DNA of 64,000 nt from UBA2638 sp046293135 (GTDB taxonomy: Bacteria > Pseudomonadota > Alphaproteobacteria > Micavibrionales > Micavibrionaceae): positions 62,001 to 126,000 of the forward strand of contig JBKBPR010000005.1 of NCBI GenBank assembly GCA_046293135.1, in the 5' to 3' direction. Of this stretch, positions 51,059-60,602 are shown one piece after another. The translations under genes were made by a program, and so were the position numbers. The notes below the pieces were generated by a model, which was given only the letters and a program-made list of their open reading frames with translations, was not told the DNA's origin and searched no databases. Position 1 is the stretch's first letter. Each line of letters opens with the position of its first letter.

Positions 51059-52066
51059 ATGGCTGAAGCAAAACTGGGCGTTGTTGCCGTTGGAAATGCA
51101 TTGCTGGACGTTCTGGCGAATACAAGTGAAGAACTTATCCTTGACCAGCATGCGAAGTATGGCATGGAAAAAGGCTCGATGAATTTGATCGATGAACCGC
51201 GCGCCGTTCAGCTATACACGCTTTTGCAAGATCCGACGGAAACCTCCGGCGGTTCGGCGGCCAACACGATGGCGGGCTTTGCCTCTTTCGGTGGTCAGGG
51301 CGCGTTTATCGGCAAGGTCGCGGGCGATGATCTGGGCAAGACCTTTACCAATGATATTCGCTCGCTTGGCGTTACATTCACGACCACGCCGCTGGCTATC
51401 GGCGCGCCGACCGGCCGCTGCATGATTATGGTCACCCCCGACGCCCAACGTACGATGAATACATTTTTGGGCGCGGCGGTTGAGCTATCGCCGAATGATA
51501 TTGACGAAGAGCTGATCGCCAGCGCGCAAGTGACCTATCTTGAGGGCTATTTGTTTGACCGCGAACTGGCCAAAGCCGCCTTCATTGAGGCCGCGAATTT
51601 TGCCCACAAGCATGGCCGTAAGGTTTCCCTGACACTTTCCGACCCGTTCTGCGTTGATCGTCACCGCGCCGATTTCCTCAATCTGGTTGAAAACCATGTT
51701 GATATACTCTTTGCCAATGAAGCCGAGATTAAATCGCTCTATCAGGTCGAAACCTTCGAGGAAGCCGCCGCAGCGGTCAGCAAAAATGTTGATATTGCCG
51801 CCCTGACCCGCAGTGAAAAGGGCGCGGTTATTATCTCCGGCGATCAAAACATAGCCGTCAAGGCCGAGCCTGTCGCCAAGCTGGTGGACACAACGGGCGC
51901 GGGCGACCAATTCGCCGCCGGATTCCTTTATGGCTACACCAGCGGAAAATCTCTGGACGTATCAGCGCGTTATGGCGTGATTGCCGCGGCGGAAGTGATC
52001 TCGCATATCGGCCCCAGACCGCTGGTGTCATTGGCCGGATTGATCCAAAACGCCAAAGCAGCCTGA
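51059..52066 (+). CDS. PfkB family carbohydrate kinase, adenosine-kinase-like
   Basis: ATP-dependent kinase of the PfkB/ribokinase family, 335 residues. N-terminal VVAVGNALLDVLANTSEEL and the diagnostic GGSAANTMAGFASFGGQGAFIGKVAGDD, and C-terminal catalytic DTTGAGDQFAAGFLYGYT (Asp base). The sequence is closest in look to alphaproteobacterial adenosine kinase-like proteins. AAAGGA lies 11 bases before the ATG. Probable single gene, divergent from tetR. Confidence 0.9.
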   Translation: MAEAKLGVVAVGNALLDVLANTSEELILDQHAKYGMEKGSMNLIDEPRAVQLYTLLQDPTETSGGSAANTMAGFASFGGQGAFIGKVAGDDLGKTFTNDIRSLGVTFTTTPLAIGAPTGRCMIMVTPDAQRTMNTFLGAAVELSPNDIDEELIASAQVTYLEGYLFDRELAKAAFIEAANFAHKHGRKVSLTLSDPFCVDRHRADFLNLVENHVDILFANEAEIKSLYQVETFEEAAAAVSKNVDIAALTRSEKGAVIISGDQNIAVKAEPVAKLVDTTGAGDQFAAGFLYGYTSGKSLDVSARYGVIAAAEVISHIGPRPLVSLAGLIQNAKAA

Positions 52067-52102
52067 CAAGAGCGTTTGTAGCAAGTAGTCCGCGTTCAGG
52101 CG

Positions 52103-52672
52103 CTAGACCTCACCCGTCCAGCCAGCTACGCGGAGTCTTTCGGCGTAGATTTCGAGCGTTTCGATATCGTTGCAGACAATCCGCACCTCTTCAAACCGCT
52201 CATCAATACGGTCCAATAGCCCTTGAATGAGCAGCCGTGCCGCCCTGCCCTTACCATACCCGCTGCGCCCCGAAGCCAGCGGCGGAAAGGCGATACGGCC
52301 AAGCAACATACATTTCGCCAACACAACCGCCTTGCGCACACACATCACCAGATGCTTGTCCTCGCGGTCGAAATCGGCCTTCCAGTTTGGCCGAACGGCA
52401 AATAAAATATTGCGGCACGGCAGCGTAAATCCCGGCACGGCATATATATCCCCCGCATGCGGCTGATAGATATTTTCTAAAATAAAATCATCCAGACCAT
52501 GCCCAGCAAGCTCAACGAGATGGGTATTGATCGCGCCCTTTATGACCAAGTTTTCCGGCAAGAGCGACACAATCGCATCAACATCCTGCGCAGCGATATC
52601 CCCATGAACCAGCGTGATGCGGTTCAAATAGGGATTGGAAGCGGCGTCACTCTCTGCTATGTGTATGGGCAT
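52103..52672 (-). CDS. Macro-domain protein
   Basis: A 189-residue ADP-ribose-binding macro domain: ITLVHGDIAAQDVDAIVSLL at the N-terminus, VRPNWKADF and CVRKAVVLAKCMLLGRIAFPPLASGRSGYGK in the middle (the phosphate loop), and VRIVCNDIETLEIYAERL at the end. Members bind or hydrolyse ADP-ribose derivatives; the substrate is unknown. Its start codon is interlocked with that of the divergent binding protein: the CAT on this strand (52670-52672) and the ATG on the other (52671-52673) share bases. Confidence 0.85.
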   Translation of the reverse strand: MPIHIAESDAASNPYLNRITLVHGDIAAQDVDAIVSLLPENLVIKGAINTHLVELAGHGLDDFILENIYQPHAGDIYAVPGFTLPCRNILFAVRPNWKADFDREDKHLVMCVRKAVVLAKCMLLGRIAFPPLASGRSGYGKGRAARLLIQGLLDRIDERFEEVRIVCNDIETLEIYAERLRVAGWTGEV

Positions 52673-54545
52673 GGCTCGCGGATTTTTGGCTATTCTGGTT
52701 TTGTTGTGTTTATCGACTTTCGCCCTTAGCGTTCAGGCGCAAGACATATTATTATCCGAAGCGGACACATTGCGCCAGAGCAATCTCAAAACCTCTGACG
52801 CTGAGCACATTCCCGAATCTAAACTCGCCCCAAAATTCGCTTTGGCCATGCATGGCACATCACAATATGATGAGAATAGCGCACATCTTAGCTATGCCAA
52901 TCCCGATGCGCCCAAGGGCGGCCATCTCAAACAAGCGGCCATCGGCACGTTTGATACAATCAATCCCTATTCCATCCGTGGCCGCGCCGCGCAAGGCTTA
53001 AACCTTGTCTATGACCGATTGATGGCGCGGGTTTGGGACGAACCGTTCACGATGGTTCCGCTGATCGCCGAGCGTTATGAGATGGCGGAGGATCGCTCAT
53101 GGATCATCTTTCACATCAACCCGCAAGCGCGGTTTCACAACGGCGCACCGATCAAGGCCGATGATGTTTTGTTTTCCTTTGAAACGCTCAAAACCGATGG
53201 CCGCCCGAATATGCGCAATGTGTACCGCCTCGTTGAGAGCGCCGAGAGCATTGGCGATCTGAGCGTGAAATTTGCATTCGGTGAAGGGTATGATGAGGAA
53301 ACGGCGCTGATTATCGCGATGATGCCGATCTTGTCCAAAGCATGGTGGGAGGGGCGCGTCTTTGATTCGACAACGCTCGATATTCCCAATCTCAACGGCG
53401 CTTATACGATCAGCGCGATTGATGCGGGGCGCAGCATCACCTTTAAGCGCAAGGAAGATTACTGGGCGCGGAATTTAATGGCCAGTCGCGGGCATTTCAA
53501 TTTCGACACCATCACATTTGAATATTTCCGCGATGATACGGTTGCCTTTGAGGCCTTTAAGGCAGGGCATACCGATATTCGCCGCGAAAGCGATATTGGC
53601 CGCTGGTCATCGGGCTATGACTTCCCCGCCCTCACCCAAGGCCGCGTGGTCAAGGATGCTATCCCGCATCAAAGGCCGGAACGCGTCAATGCGCTGATTA
53701 TGAACACGCGCCGCGCCCCGTTTGATGATCTGCGGGTCAGGCAGGCGCTCAATCTGCTCTTTGATTTTGAATGGGCAAATAGAAACCTGTTTCACGGTCA
53801 GTATAAACGCATCAGCAGCTTCTTCCCGAATTCGGAGCTGGCCGCGCAAGGCGAGCCCTCGGATATGGAGCTGGAAATTTTGGAACGCTGGCGCGATGAT
53901 ATCCCTCAAGCCGTCTTCGGCAGCGCCTATGCCCCGCCCGTATCCAACACGCCTGAGCAAATTCGCAAAAATATGCGCAAGGCTGATGAGCTATTGAAAC
54001 AGGCGGGATGGCTGGTTGAAAAGGGCAAGCGCGTCAAGAACGGACAGGTTTTCAGCTTTGAAATTTTATTGAGTGCGCCGGAGGATGAAAAACTGGCGCT
54101 GCATTTCAAACGCGCCCTCGACCGTATGGGGATTCAAACCCATATCCGCGTGCTTGATAATGCCGCCTATCGTGGGCGGCTCAACGGCTATGACTTTGAT
54201 ATGACGCTGTATTTCTGGCAATCCTCGCTCTCCCCCGGTACGGAGCAAATTTTGTATTGGGGCTGTCAGGCCGCCGAGGAGCCTGCGCGCTGGAACTTCC
54301 CCGGCATTTGCAATCCGGCTATCGACCACATCGCCGCGCAAGTCGCCCAAGCCAAAACCCGCGAATCATTGGTGGCACATATTCACGCCCTTGACCGCAT
54401 TTTGACCCACAACCAGTACATTATTCCGCTTTATTACTCCGGCCATGATTATTTTTCCTATGCCGCCAAAATCTCAAGACCCGAGGAAAGCCCGATTTAC
54501 GGCGCGGTTCTTGAAACATGGTGGATGAATACGGTGGATGAATAA
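52671..54545 (+). CDS. Periplasmic peptide-binding protein, family 5 (YejA-like)
   Basis: Substrate-binding protein of an ABC peptide importer. From ATG 52671 the signal peptide is MARGFLAILVLLCLSTFALSVQAQD; upstream Met codons (52659, 52665) are alternatives and TTG 52635 is unlikely. The mature chain has the SBP family 5 features: HLKQAAIGTFDTINPYSIRGRA, RFHNGAPIKADDVLFSFETL (typical of YejA) and WWMNTVDE at the end, 625 residues. No permease or ATPase genes follow, so the importer is encoded elsewhere. Divergent from the macro-domain gene with overlapping starts. Confidence 0.88.
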   Translation: MARGFLAILVLLCLSTFALSVQAQDILLSEADTLRQSNLKTSDAEHIPESKLAPKFALAMHGTSQYDENSAHLSYANPDAPKGGHLKQAAIGTFDTINPYSIRGRAAQGLNLVYDRLMARVWDEPFTMVPLIAERYEMAEDRSWIIFHINPQARFHNGAPIKADDVLFSFETLKTDGRPNMRNVYRLVESAESIGDLSVKFAFGEGYDEETALIIAMMPILSKAWWEGRVFDSTTLDIPNLNGAYTISAIDAGRSITFKRKEDYWARNLMASRGHFNFDTITFEYFRDDTVAFEAFKAGHTDIRRESDIGRWSSGYDFPALTQGRVVKDAIPHQRPERVNALIMNTRRAPFDDLRVRQALNLLFDFEWANRNLFHGQYKRISSFFPNSELAAQGEPSDMELEILERWRDDIPQAVFGSAYAPPVSNTPEQIRKNMRKADELLKQAGWLVEKGKRVKNGQVFSFEILLSAPEDEKLALHFKRALDRMGIQTHIRVLDNAAYRGRLNGYDFDMTLYFWQSSLSPGTEQILYWGCQAAEEPARWNFPGICNPAIDHIAAQVAQAKTRESLVAHIHALDRILTHNQYIIPLYYSGHDYFSYAAKISRPEESPIYGAVLETWWMNTVDE

Positions 54546-54629
54546 TCATTGATGCGGAAATGTGAATTGAGCTTGGCGTCACAAATTGCTACGCTCATAA
54601 AGATTTTAACCAGATGATGATTCTCAAAC

Positions 54630-55175
54630 ATGACATATTTCACAAAATTCCTGACGATCGGCCTTAGCCTTGGTGCATTAACCCTAACGGCCTGCGGTAA
54701 CTCGCAAGGCAACATCGTTGATAAGGGGCAATATTGGCAGCGCTCCAGCGTATCGGATGCCGCATACCAACAAGGCCCGAAGGCGCAGCAAATGCTGAAC
54801 AATGACATTGCGGGTTGCGTTACCGAATTGCGTGAGCTGGAAAGATTGGGGCAATTGCGCAATGCGATCCCCGCCAATCCGCGGACTGGCCGCACGCTGT
54901 CCTCCGACGAACAAGCTCTGCAAGCTTGGGATGAGCCGGAGCGCGTAAGATATCTGCTTTCCGAGCATGGCGATTACCATGATTTTGAAACCTGCATGAT
55001 CGCCAAAGGGTGGGAGCGCGTAAAGCACGTGCCTTATGATGTTGCCCATGTCGCGCGGAAAAACTACATGAAAAACCACGTGGCTTACCAACATGTTCCG
55101 CGACAAACCAATTATAGAGAAACATCAGGCGGCCAAAATCAGGCCGATGGTGAGTTTGGCACTCTGAATAATTAG
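54630..55175 (+). CDS. Uncharacterised lipoprotein, 181 aa
   Basis: Predicted lipoprotein with lipobox LTAC (Cys22) after MTYFTKFLTIGLSLGALTLTA. The mature part has charged, helical stretches (AQQMLNNDIAGCVTELREL, DYHDFETCMIAKGWERVK) and one Cys pair. Not a family I recognise. Follows the binding-protein gene by 84 bases; the stop is 2 bases from the glycosyltransferase stop, convergent. Confidence 0.75.
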   Translation: MTYFTKFLTIGLSLGALTLTACGNSQGNIVDKGQYWQRSSVSDAAYQQGPKAQQMLNNDIAGCVTELRELERLGQLRNAIPANPRTGRTLSSDEQALQAWDEPERVRYLLSEHGDYHDFETCMIAKGWERVKHVPYDVAHVARKNYMKNHVAYQHVPRQTNYRETSGGQNQADGEFGTLNN

Positions 55176-55177
55176 GG

Positions 55178-56227
55178 TTAAGCCCTTAAAACCTCTTTCA
55201 GCTTTTGCTTTACCGCGGTGATGGTGAGGCTGTTCATCAGGCAACCGCATGTTTTCGGGTGATAGCCTTCGAAGGCGGTCAGCTCATCGATTGTTTCGGG
55301 CGTTGCGATATAATGCGCATGATCGCCCCATGGCCTGTAAAGCGCCGGATAGCTTGGCCCGAACAGCCCCAAAGTCGGCACACCGTACGCCGCCGCACAA
55401 TGCATCAACCCTGAATCATTGCCGATATAAAAATCGCAGCGTGCAATCGCCGCCGCCGCCTCCCCTGGTGTTCCCTTGGCGATACAATCAAGCGCCCGCG
55501 CCGAGGGCGTTACAGCGTTGAGCACCTTGTAAGCAGCCTCCTCCTCGCCCCTTGCGGCGAACACGGCGACACGCGCACCTTCCATCATGCCGCCACGCGC
55601 TGTGAGAAACTCGACAATCTCGATAAAGCGCTCATACGGCCATGTCTTGCCGATCCAATTCGCCGTCGGCCCCACGGCCAGAACGCGTGTTGCGCCCTCT
55701 GCACTCCCTGCGCTCCCTTCAGTATCCGTGACATCGGGGATATGGCGCGCGGCAAAATCAAGCTGAGTTTGCGTAAACCATAGTTTCGGGGCTGGCGGCA
55801 GCAACGGCGCGGGGCTATCAGGAATAGAGCGCTCAAGCAAACCCATCACGGCGGCGCTTTGCTCGACCTTATGCAGGCTACGGTCTATATGACGGCCATA
55901 GATAAAGCGGCGCTTCGCCATCACCAGGCGCGATACAGCCGAATTGCGCAGATCAATCACAACATCCCAGCGCCGCGCATAAACCGCCCGCCACAAACGC
56001 AGCCAATGCCTGTTCCAACTTTGCTTTTCGAGCGGGATAATGCGCTCCAGCTGCGGGAATCCCTCAAGCAGCGATACTGCGAGCGTACCGCAGGCAATCG
56101 TCACCCGCGCCTTCGGATAGGCCTGCGTGATGTGATTGAGCAAGCCCGTCGATAAAACAGCATCGCCAATTCGGTTGGATGTGATAAATAATATATGACG
56201 CGCCGCATGATCGGGCGTTTGAGGCAT
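55178..56227 (-). CDS. Family 9 glycosyltransferase (heptosyltransferase-like)
   Basis: Likely lipopolysaccharide-core glycosyltransferase. With ATG 56227 (MPQTPDHAARHILFITSNRIGD) the chain is 349 residues. ILFITSNRIGDAVLSTGLLNHI is the N-terminal motif of the ADP-heptose:LPS heptosyltransferase family, and GNDSGLMHCAAAYGVPTLGLFGPSYPALYRPWG is the C-terminal GDP/ADP-sugar site. Longer starts up to 56368 (an ORF of 396 residues) run antisense to ygfZ and are unlikely; 56248 is possible. The family includes WaaF/WaaC-like enzymes; the exact sugar is unknown. gmhA at 24 kb fits. Confidence 0.88.
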   Translation of the reverse strand: MPQTPDHAARHILFITSNRIGDAVLSTGLLNHITQAYPKARVTIACGTLAVSLLEGFPQLERIIPLEKQSWNRHWLRLWRAVYARRWDVVIDLRNSAVSRLVMAKRRFIYGRHIDRSLHKVEQSAAVMGLLERSIPDSPAPLLPPAPKLWFTQTQLDFAARHIPDVTDTEGSAGSAEGATRVLAVGPTANWIGKTWPYERFIEIVEFLTARGGMMEGARVAVFAARGEEEAAYKVLNAVTPSARALDCIAKGTPGEAAAAIARCDFYIGNDSGLMHCAAAYGVPTLGLFGPSYPALYRPWGDHAHYIATPETIDELTAFEGYHPKTCGCLMNSLTITAVKQKLKEVLRA

Positions 56228-56252
56228 TGCATTTTCATCACGAACCATTTGC

Positions 56253-56966
56253 ATGAACGGCACTATGACAGAAAAACCATTCTTCACAAAGCTTGAAAAT
56301 CGCGGCTTGATCGCACTGAAGGGCGTTGAGGCGCTCCCGTTCCTACAGGCGCTGATCACCAATGACATGGCGCTGTTAAGCGCGGAGACTCTGGTTTACG
56401 GATGTTTACTCACGCCGCAGGGAAAATTTTTGCACGATTTTTTCATTTGTGAGCAAGACGATGAGATTCTCATCGATTGCGAGGGCGGCAAACGCATACA
56501 CGATTTATACAAACGCCTGATGATGTACCGCCTGCGCAGCGCTGTTGAGATTGAAATACGCGCCGAAAATACAGCCATTTATGCGGTGTTCGGCGAAAGC
56601 GGTTATGGCCTGCCCGACCCACGCCACAGCGCTATGGGCTATCGCAGTTTCGAGCGCCCCGATCACGACAAGATAGAGGAGCGCCCGTTTTCCGCATGGG
56701 ATGAGCGGCGCATCAACCTATGTATTCCCGACGGCTCGCGCGATCTGGTGGTTGGCAATTCAACGATGGATGAGGCGCGGATGGACACGCTCCATGCGAT
56801 TTCCTATTCCAAGGGCTGTTATGTCGGGCAAGAGCTGACGGCGCGGATGCATTATCGCGGCCTCGGCAAAAAGCATTTACAGATGGTCGATACCGCAAAT
56901 CTACCGGATGGTGCAGAGCTGCGCTCGCATTGCGGCGCGGTCGGTTTGGCGCTGGTGAGGGGTTAA
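56253..56966 (+). CDS. ygfZ: Folate-binding Fe-S cluster maintenance protein YgfZ
   Basis: GcvT-like protein that supports iron-sulphur cluster assembly and repair using folate. The 237 residues contain the family signature SKGCYVGQELTARMHYRGLGKK (about 186-207), with the conserved Cys, and N-terminal LENRGLIALKGVEALPFLQALITNDM. A second in-frame ATG at 56265 is a possible start. Divergent from the glycosyltransferase. Confidence 0.93.
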   Translation: MNGTMTEKPFFTKLENRGLIALKGVEALPFLQALITNDMALLSAETLVYGCLLTPQGKFLHDFFICEQDDEILIDCEGGKRIHDLYKRLMMYRLRSAVEIEIRAENTAIYAVFGESGYGLPDPRHSAMGYRSFERPDHDKIEERPFSAWDERRINLCIPDGSRDLVVGNSTMDEARMDTLHAISYSKGCYVGQELTARMHYRGLGKKHLQMVDTANLPDGAELRSHCGAVGLALVRG

Positions 56967-56971
56967 GCCCC

Positions 56972-57295
56972 CTAATCCACATCCAGCACAGGCGGGGCGA
57001 TATATTGCCGTGCCAGAACGCGGATACGGTCTAAGCGGTGATCTTCACAGGTGATCTGCGCTCCAATTTCGGCACAATTCATCTCGATATCCGCATTTAC
57101 GCTAAATTCACTCAATGTCGGGAATTCATCTTTTAAAAACCGCTGGAACTGATCGTGCGGCGCATGCTGGGTATGAAGGAAAAACACCTCCAGAAGGCCT
57201 CTATAGTCGCGTTCCAGTTCAGGACTTCCCGCAACCAAAGCCTCATTATCGGTGTAAAGCGCCGCGAGGGCGATACTGTCAAATTGCCTTTTCAT
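56972..57295 (-). CDS. Uncharacterised protein, 107 aa
   Basis: Not recognised. A soluble acidic, helical protein (MKRQFDSIALAALYTDNEAL, LLEVFFLHTQHAPHDQFQRFL), no signal peptide. It begins at ATG 57295 and ends 5 bases from ygfZ's stop on the other strand. May be a small regulator-like protein; nothing confirms it. Confidence 0.55.
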   Translation of the reverse strand: MKRQFDSIALAALYTDNEALVAGSPELERDYRGLLEVFFLHTQHAPHDQFQRFLKDEFPTLSEFSVNADIEMNCAEIGAQITCEDHRLDRIRVLARQYIAPPVLDVD

Positions 57296-57394
57296 TATAA
57301 AATCCGCTCAAAAAAATAAACAATGAGCACCTTATAATATGAAAAACAGGTGGCTGCAATAAAAAATTTAAAGACAACGAACCAATAAAAATAA

Positions 57395-60100
57395 TTACCC
57401 GTTCGCGGCCTTGCCCTTGGTCATCGGGATGGTCTTGGCCTTGCCTTCGCGGATGGCAGCTTGCGCCGCCGCCAGCCTTGCAATCGGCACGCGGTAAGGC
57501 GAACAGGACACATAATCCAGCCCGACCTGCTCACAAAATGCAATCGAGGACGGATCGCCGCCATGCTCGCCGCAAATGCCGAGCTTGAGCGCCGCATTGA
57601 CGCTGCGCCCCTTATCCTTGGCGATTTCAACCAGCGCGCCAACCCCTTCGATATCAAGGGTTGCGAATGGGTCACGCTCGAAAATGCCCTTATTGGCGTA
57701 TTCAGGCAGGAAGTTTCCGGCATCATCGCGGCTCATCCCCAGCGTGGTTTGCGTCAGGTCATTTGTGCCAAAGCTAAAGAAATCAGCAACCTCAGCGATT
57801 TGATCGGCGGTCAGCGCCGCGCGCGGTAGCTCGATCATCGTCCCGACGATATACTCAACCGCCTTGCCCTTTTCGGCAAAGACCGCCTTGGCCTCCGCCT
57901 CAACCACGGCGCGCATCAGCTCAAGCTCCTTGCGGGTTGCCACAAGCGGGATCATGATTTCCGGCACAACGCTTTGCCCTGATTTGGAAGCCACATTCAC
58001 GGCGGCTTCGAAGATCGCCCGCGCCTGCATCGCATAGATTTCAGGATAGGTAATCCCCAAACGGCAACCGCGATGCCCCAGCATCGGGTTCAGCTCTTTC
58101 AACTCCGACAGACGGCGCGCCACCAATTCAGGCCCAAGCCCCGCCGTTTTGGCAAAGGCGTCAATATCGACTTGCTCATGCGGCAAAAACTCGTGCAATG
58201 GCGGGTCGAGCAAACGAATGGTGATCGGCAATCCGGCCATAATCTCGAACAGGCTTTCGAAATCGCCGCGTTGCTCCGGCAATAATTTCGCCAGCGCCGT
58301 TTTGCGGTCTTCTTCGGAGGTCGCAAAGATCATCTCGCGCACATTTTGAATGCGGCTCGCATCAAAGAACATATGCTCGGTTCGGCATAGGCCGATACCT
58401 TCCGCGCCAAATTCACGCGCCGTTTTGGCATCAAGCGGCGTTTCCGCATTGGTACGCACAGCCATACGGCGGCGTGAATCCGCCCATCCCATCAACAGGC
58501 CGAAATCGCCCGAAAGCTCAGGCTTGATCGTCGGCACTGCGCCTTTGATAACCTCACCCGTTGCGCCGTCAATCGTCAGGATATCGCCTTCATTGAAAGT
58601 TTGATCGCCGACACGGATCACCTTGGAATGCAGATCGATATGCATTTCACCCGCTCCGGCAACGCAAGGCTTACCCATACCGCGTGCAACCACCGCCGCA
58701 TGCGAGGTCATCCCGCCGCGTGAGGTCACAATCCCCGCCGCTGCGTGCATGCCGTGAATATCCTCCGGCGATGTTTCCTGACGGCACAGCATCACGCGCT
58801 CCCCCGCATTGGACAGACGCTCGGCCTCATCCGCCGTAAAGACGATCTTCCCAGATGCCGCCCCCGGTGAAGCCGGAAGCCCCTTTGTGATCACATGGCG
58901 CTCTGCGTTCGGATCAAGGGTCGGGTGCAAAAGCTGGTCGAGCGATGCAGCATCAACGCGCAGCAAGGCCTCGTCTTCGGTGAGCAGCCCTTCAGCCACA
59001 AAATCCACCGCAATCTTGAGCGCGGCGCTGGCTGTACGCTTGCCGTTACGGGTTTGCAACATAAACAGCTTGCCCTTTTCAACGGTAAATTCGAGATCCT
59101 GAATATCGCGGAAATGCTTTTCAAGCTTATGGCGTACATCTTCAAGCTGCGCGAAAACTTCGGGCATAATTTCTTCCATTGAGGGCTGGTTTGAGCCTTC
59201 TTTCTCGCGGCCATATTTGGTGAGGGATTGCGGCGTGCGGATACCGGCAACAACGTCCTCGCCCTGCGCGTTCACAAGATATTCGCCGTAGAAATAATTC
59301 TCGCCCGTTGACGGATCGCGGGTAAAGGCCACGCCTGTCGCGCAGTCGCTGCCCATATTGCCGAACACCATCGATTGCACATTCACAGCCGTTCCCCAGC
59401 GGTCGGAAATCTCGTGAATGCGGCGATAGGTTACGGCGCGCGGCGCCATCCATGAACCAAACACAGCGCCAACCGCGCCCCAGAGCTGCTCTTTCGGGTC
59501 AGCAGGAAACGGACGCCCCAATTCGCGCTCAACCAATTCCTTATACTCGCCGACAATCTCTTTCCAGCCCTCGGCGGTGATGTCGGTGTCTTCGGTCAGG
59601 TCATTGTCGCGCTTGAAGCGCTGAATAACATCTTCAAATTCGTGATGGTCAACGCCCAGCACAACATCGCTATACATCTGGATAAAGCGGCGGTAGGAGT
59701 CCCATGCAAAGCGCTCGTCATTCGATTGACGCGCAAGCCCCTCAACGGTTTCATCATTCAGCCCCAGATTCAAAACCGTGTCCATCATACCCGGCATCGA
59801 CACGCGCGCTCCGGAACGAACGGATACCAGCAACGGATTGTTCACATCACCGAATGTTTTGCCCATTTCCTTTTCAATCACGGCGAGAGCGTCGCCCACC
59901 TGCTTTTCAAGTTCGGCAGGGTATTGATCGCCATTCTCGTAATAATAGGTGCAAACTTCGGTGCTGATCGTAAAACCCGGAGGGACAGGAAGACCGAGCG
60001 AAGCCATTTCCGCGAGGTTTGCGCCCTTGCCGCCCAAAAGATTGCGGAAGCTTGCATCACCTTCGGTTTTCGCACCAAAATTATAAACCCATTTCGTCAT
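57395..60100 (-). CDS. ppdK: Pyruvate, phosphate dikinase
   Basis: Reversibly converts pyruvate, ATP and phosphate to PEP, AMP and PPi. The 901 residues show the N-terminal ATP-grasp region GGKGANLAEMASLGLPVPPGFTI, the phosphohistidine swivel TSRGGMTSHAAVVARGMGKPCVAGAGE (catalytic His about 455) and the C-terminal PEP domain with LGHRGCRLGITYPEIY. Catalytic residues look intact, length is normal. With MaeB it links C4 acids to PEP. No regulatory protein (PPDK kinase/phosphatase) gene is adjacent. Confidence 0.97.
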   Translation of the reverse strand: MTKWVYNFGAKTEGDASFRNLLGGKGANLAEMASLGLPVPPGFTISTEVCTYYYENGDQYPAELEKQVGDALAVIEKEMGKTFGDVNNPLLVSVRSGARVSMPGMMDTVLNLGLNDETVEGLARQSNDERFAWDSYRRFIQMYSDVVLGVDHHEFEDVIQRFKRDNDLTEDTDITAEGWKEIVGEYKELVERELGRPFPADPKEQLWGAVGAVFGSWMAPRAVTYRRIHEISDRWGTAVNVQSMVFGNMGSDCATGVAFTRDPSTGENYFYGEYLVNAQGEDVVAGIRTPQSLTKYGREKEGSNQPSMEEIMPEVFAQLEDVRHKLEKHFRDIQDLEFTVEKGKLFMLQTRNGKRTASAALKIAVDFVAEGLLTEDEALLRVDAASLDQLLHPTLDPNAERHVITKGLPASPGAASGKIVFTADEAERLSNAGERVMLCRQETSPEDIHGMHAAAGIVTSRGGMTSHAAVVARGMGKPCVAGAGEMHIDLHSKVIRVGDQTFNEGDILTIDGATGEVIKGAVPTIKPELSGDFGLLMGWADSRRRMAVRTNAETPLDAKTAREFGAEGIGLCRTEHMFFDASRIQNVREMIFATSEEDRKTALAKLLPEQRGDFESLFEIMAGLPITIRLLDPPLHEFLPHEQVDIDAFAKTAGLGPELVARRLSELKELNPMLGHRGCRLGITYPEIYAMQARAIFEAAVNVASKSGQSVVPEIMIPLVATRKELELMRAVVEAEAKAVFAEKGKAVEYIVGTMIELPRAALTADQIAEVADFFSFGTNDLTQTTLGMSRDDAGNFLPEYANKGIFERDPFATLDIEGVGALVEIAKDKGRSVNAALKLGICGEHGGDPSSIAFCEQVGLDYVSCSPYRVPIARLAAAQAAIREGKAKTIPMTKGKAANG

Positions 60101-60221
60101 AGCGTTACACTCTCCAAAAAATGCCTGTAAATGGCTGCTACTGTGTTGTTCAAGCTGTTTAGCACATTTTCCGCATAAGTCAAAACCAAACTGTCCTTTC
60201 CTTGCCTATTGCGTCCTAAAA

Positions 60222-60602
60222 ATGCTAGTTTTTTGTATGGATAATTTAAAAGGTCTTATCGATGCCATGACGGCGTTCTGCAGACCCGAAGCGCAAGAGA
60301 GGCGTTTGCGGCAGAAATGGTCTGCGGCTACAGCTATTCGAACCTTACATATTCAATATAATGACCCTGCGCCTGATGGTGATTTCGAGATACTGTTCGT
60401 CACGGATTCCGAACTGATAAAACGACGAGATATGTATTCACATGACGGAACACTCACTGAAATCAGCTTTGCGGCGGGGGTAGCGCTGGCGCGGGAAGAA
60501 AACTGCTGCGGCGGCTCACATACTCTGCAAGAAGCAAAAACAATCGCCTCTATCCACCCCGAGGCCATCGCCCAGAATGAAAAATATGCTCTGGGACTAT
60601 AA
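60222..60602 (+). CDS. Uncharacterised protein, 126 aa
   Basis: Not recognised. Short soluble protein starting at ATG 60222 (MLVFCMDNLKGLIDAM; Met at 60237 is an alternative). Mixed alpha/beta look, with PDGDFEILFVTDSELIKRRD and LAREENCCGGSHTL (a Cys pair). No signal peptide. Its stop overlaps the convergent acetyltransferase gene by 6 bases. Confidence 0.55.
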   Translation: MLVFCMDNLKGLIDAMTAFCRPEAQERRLRQKWSAATAIRTLHIQYNDPAPDGDFEILFVTDSELIKRRDMYSHDGTLTEISFAAGVALAREENCCGGSHTLQEAKTIASIHPEAIAQNEKYALGL

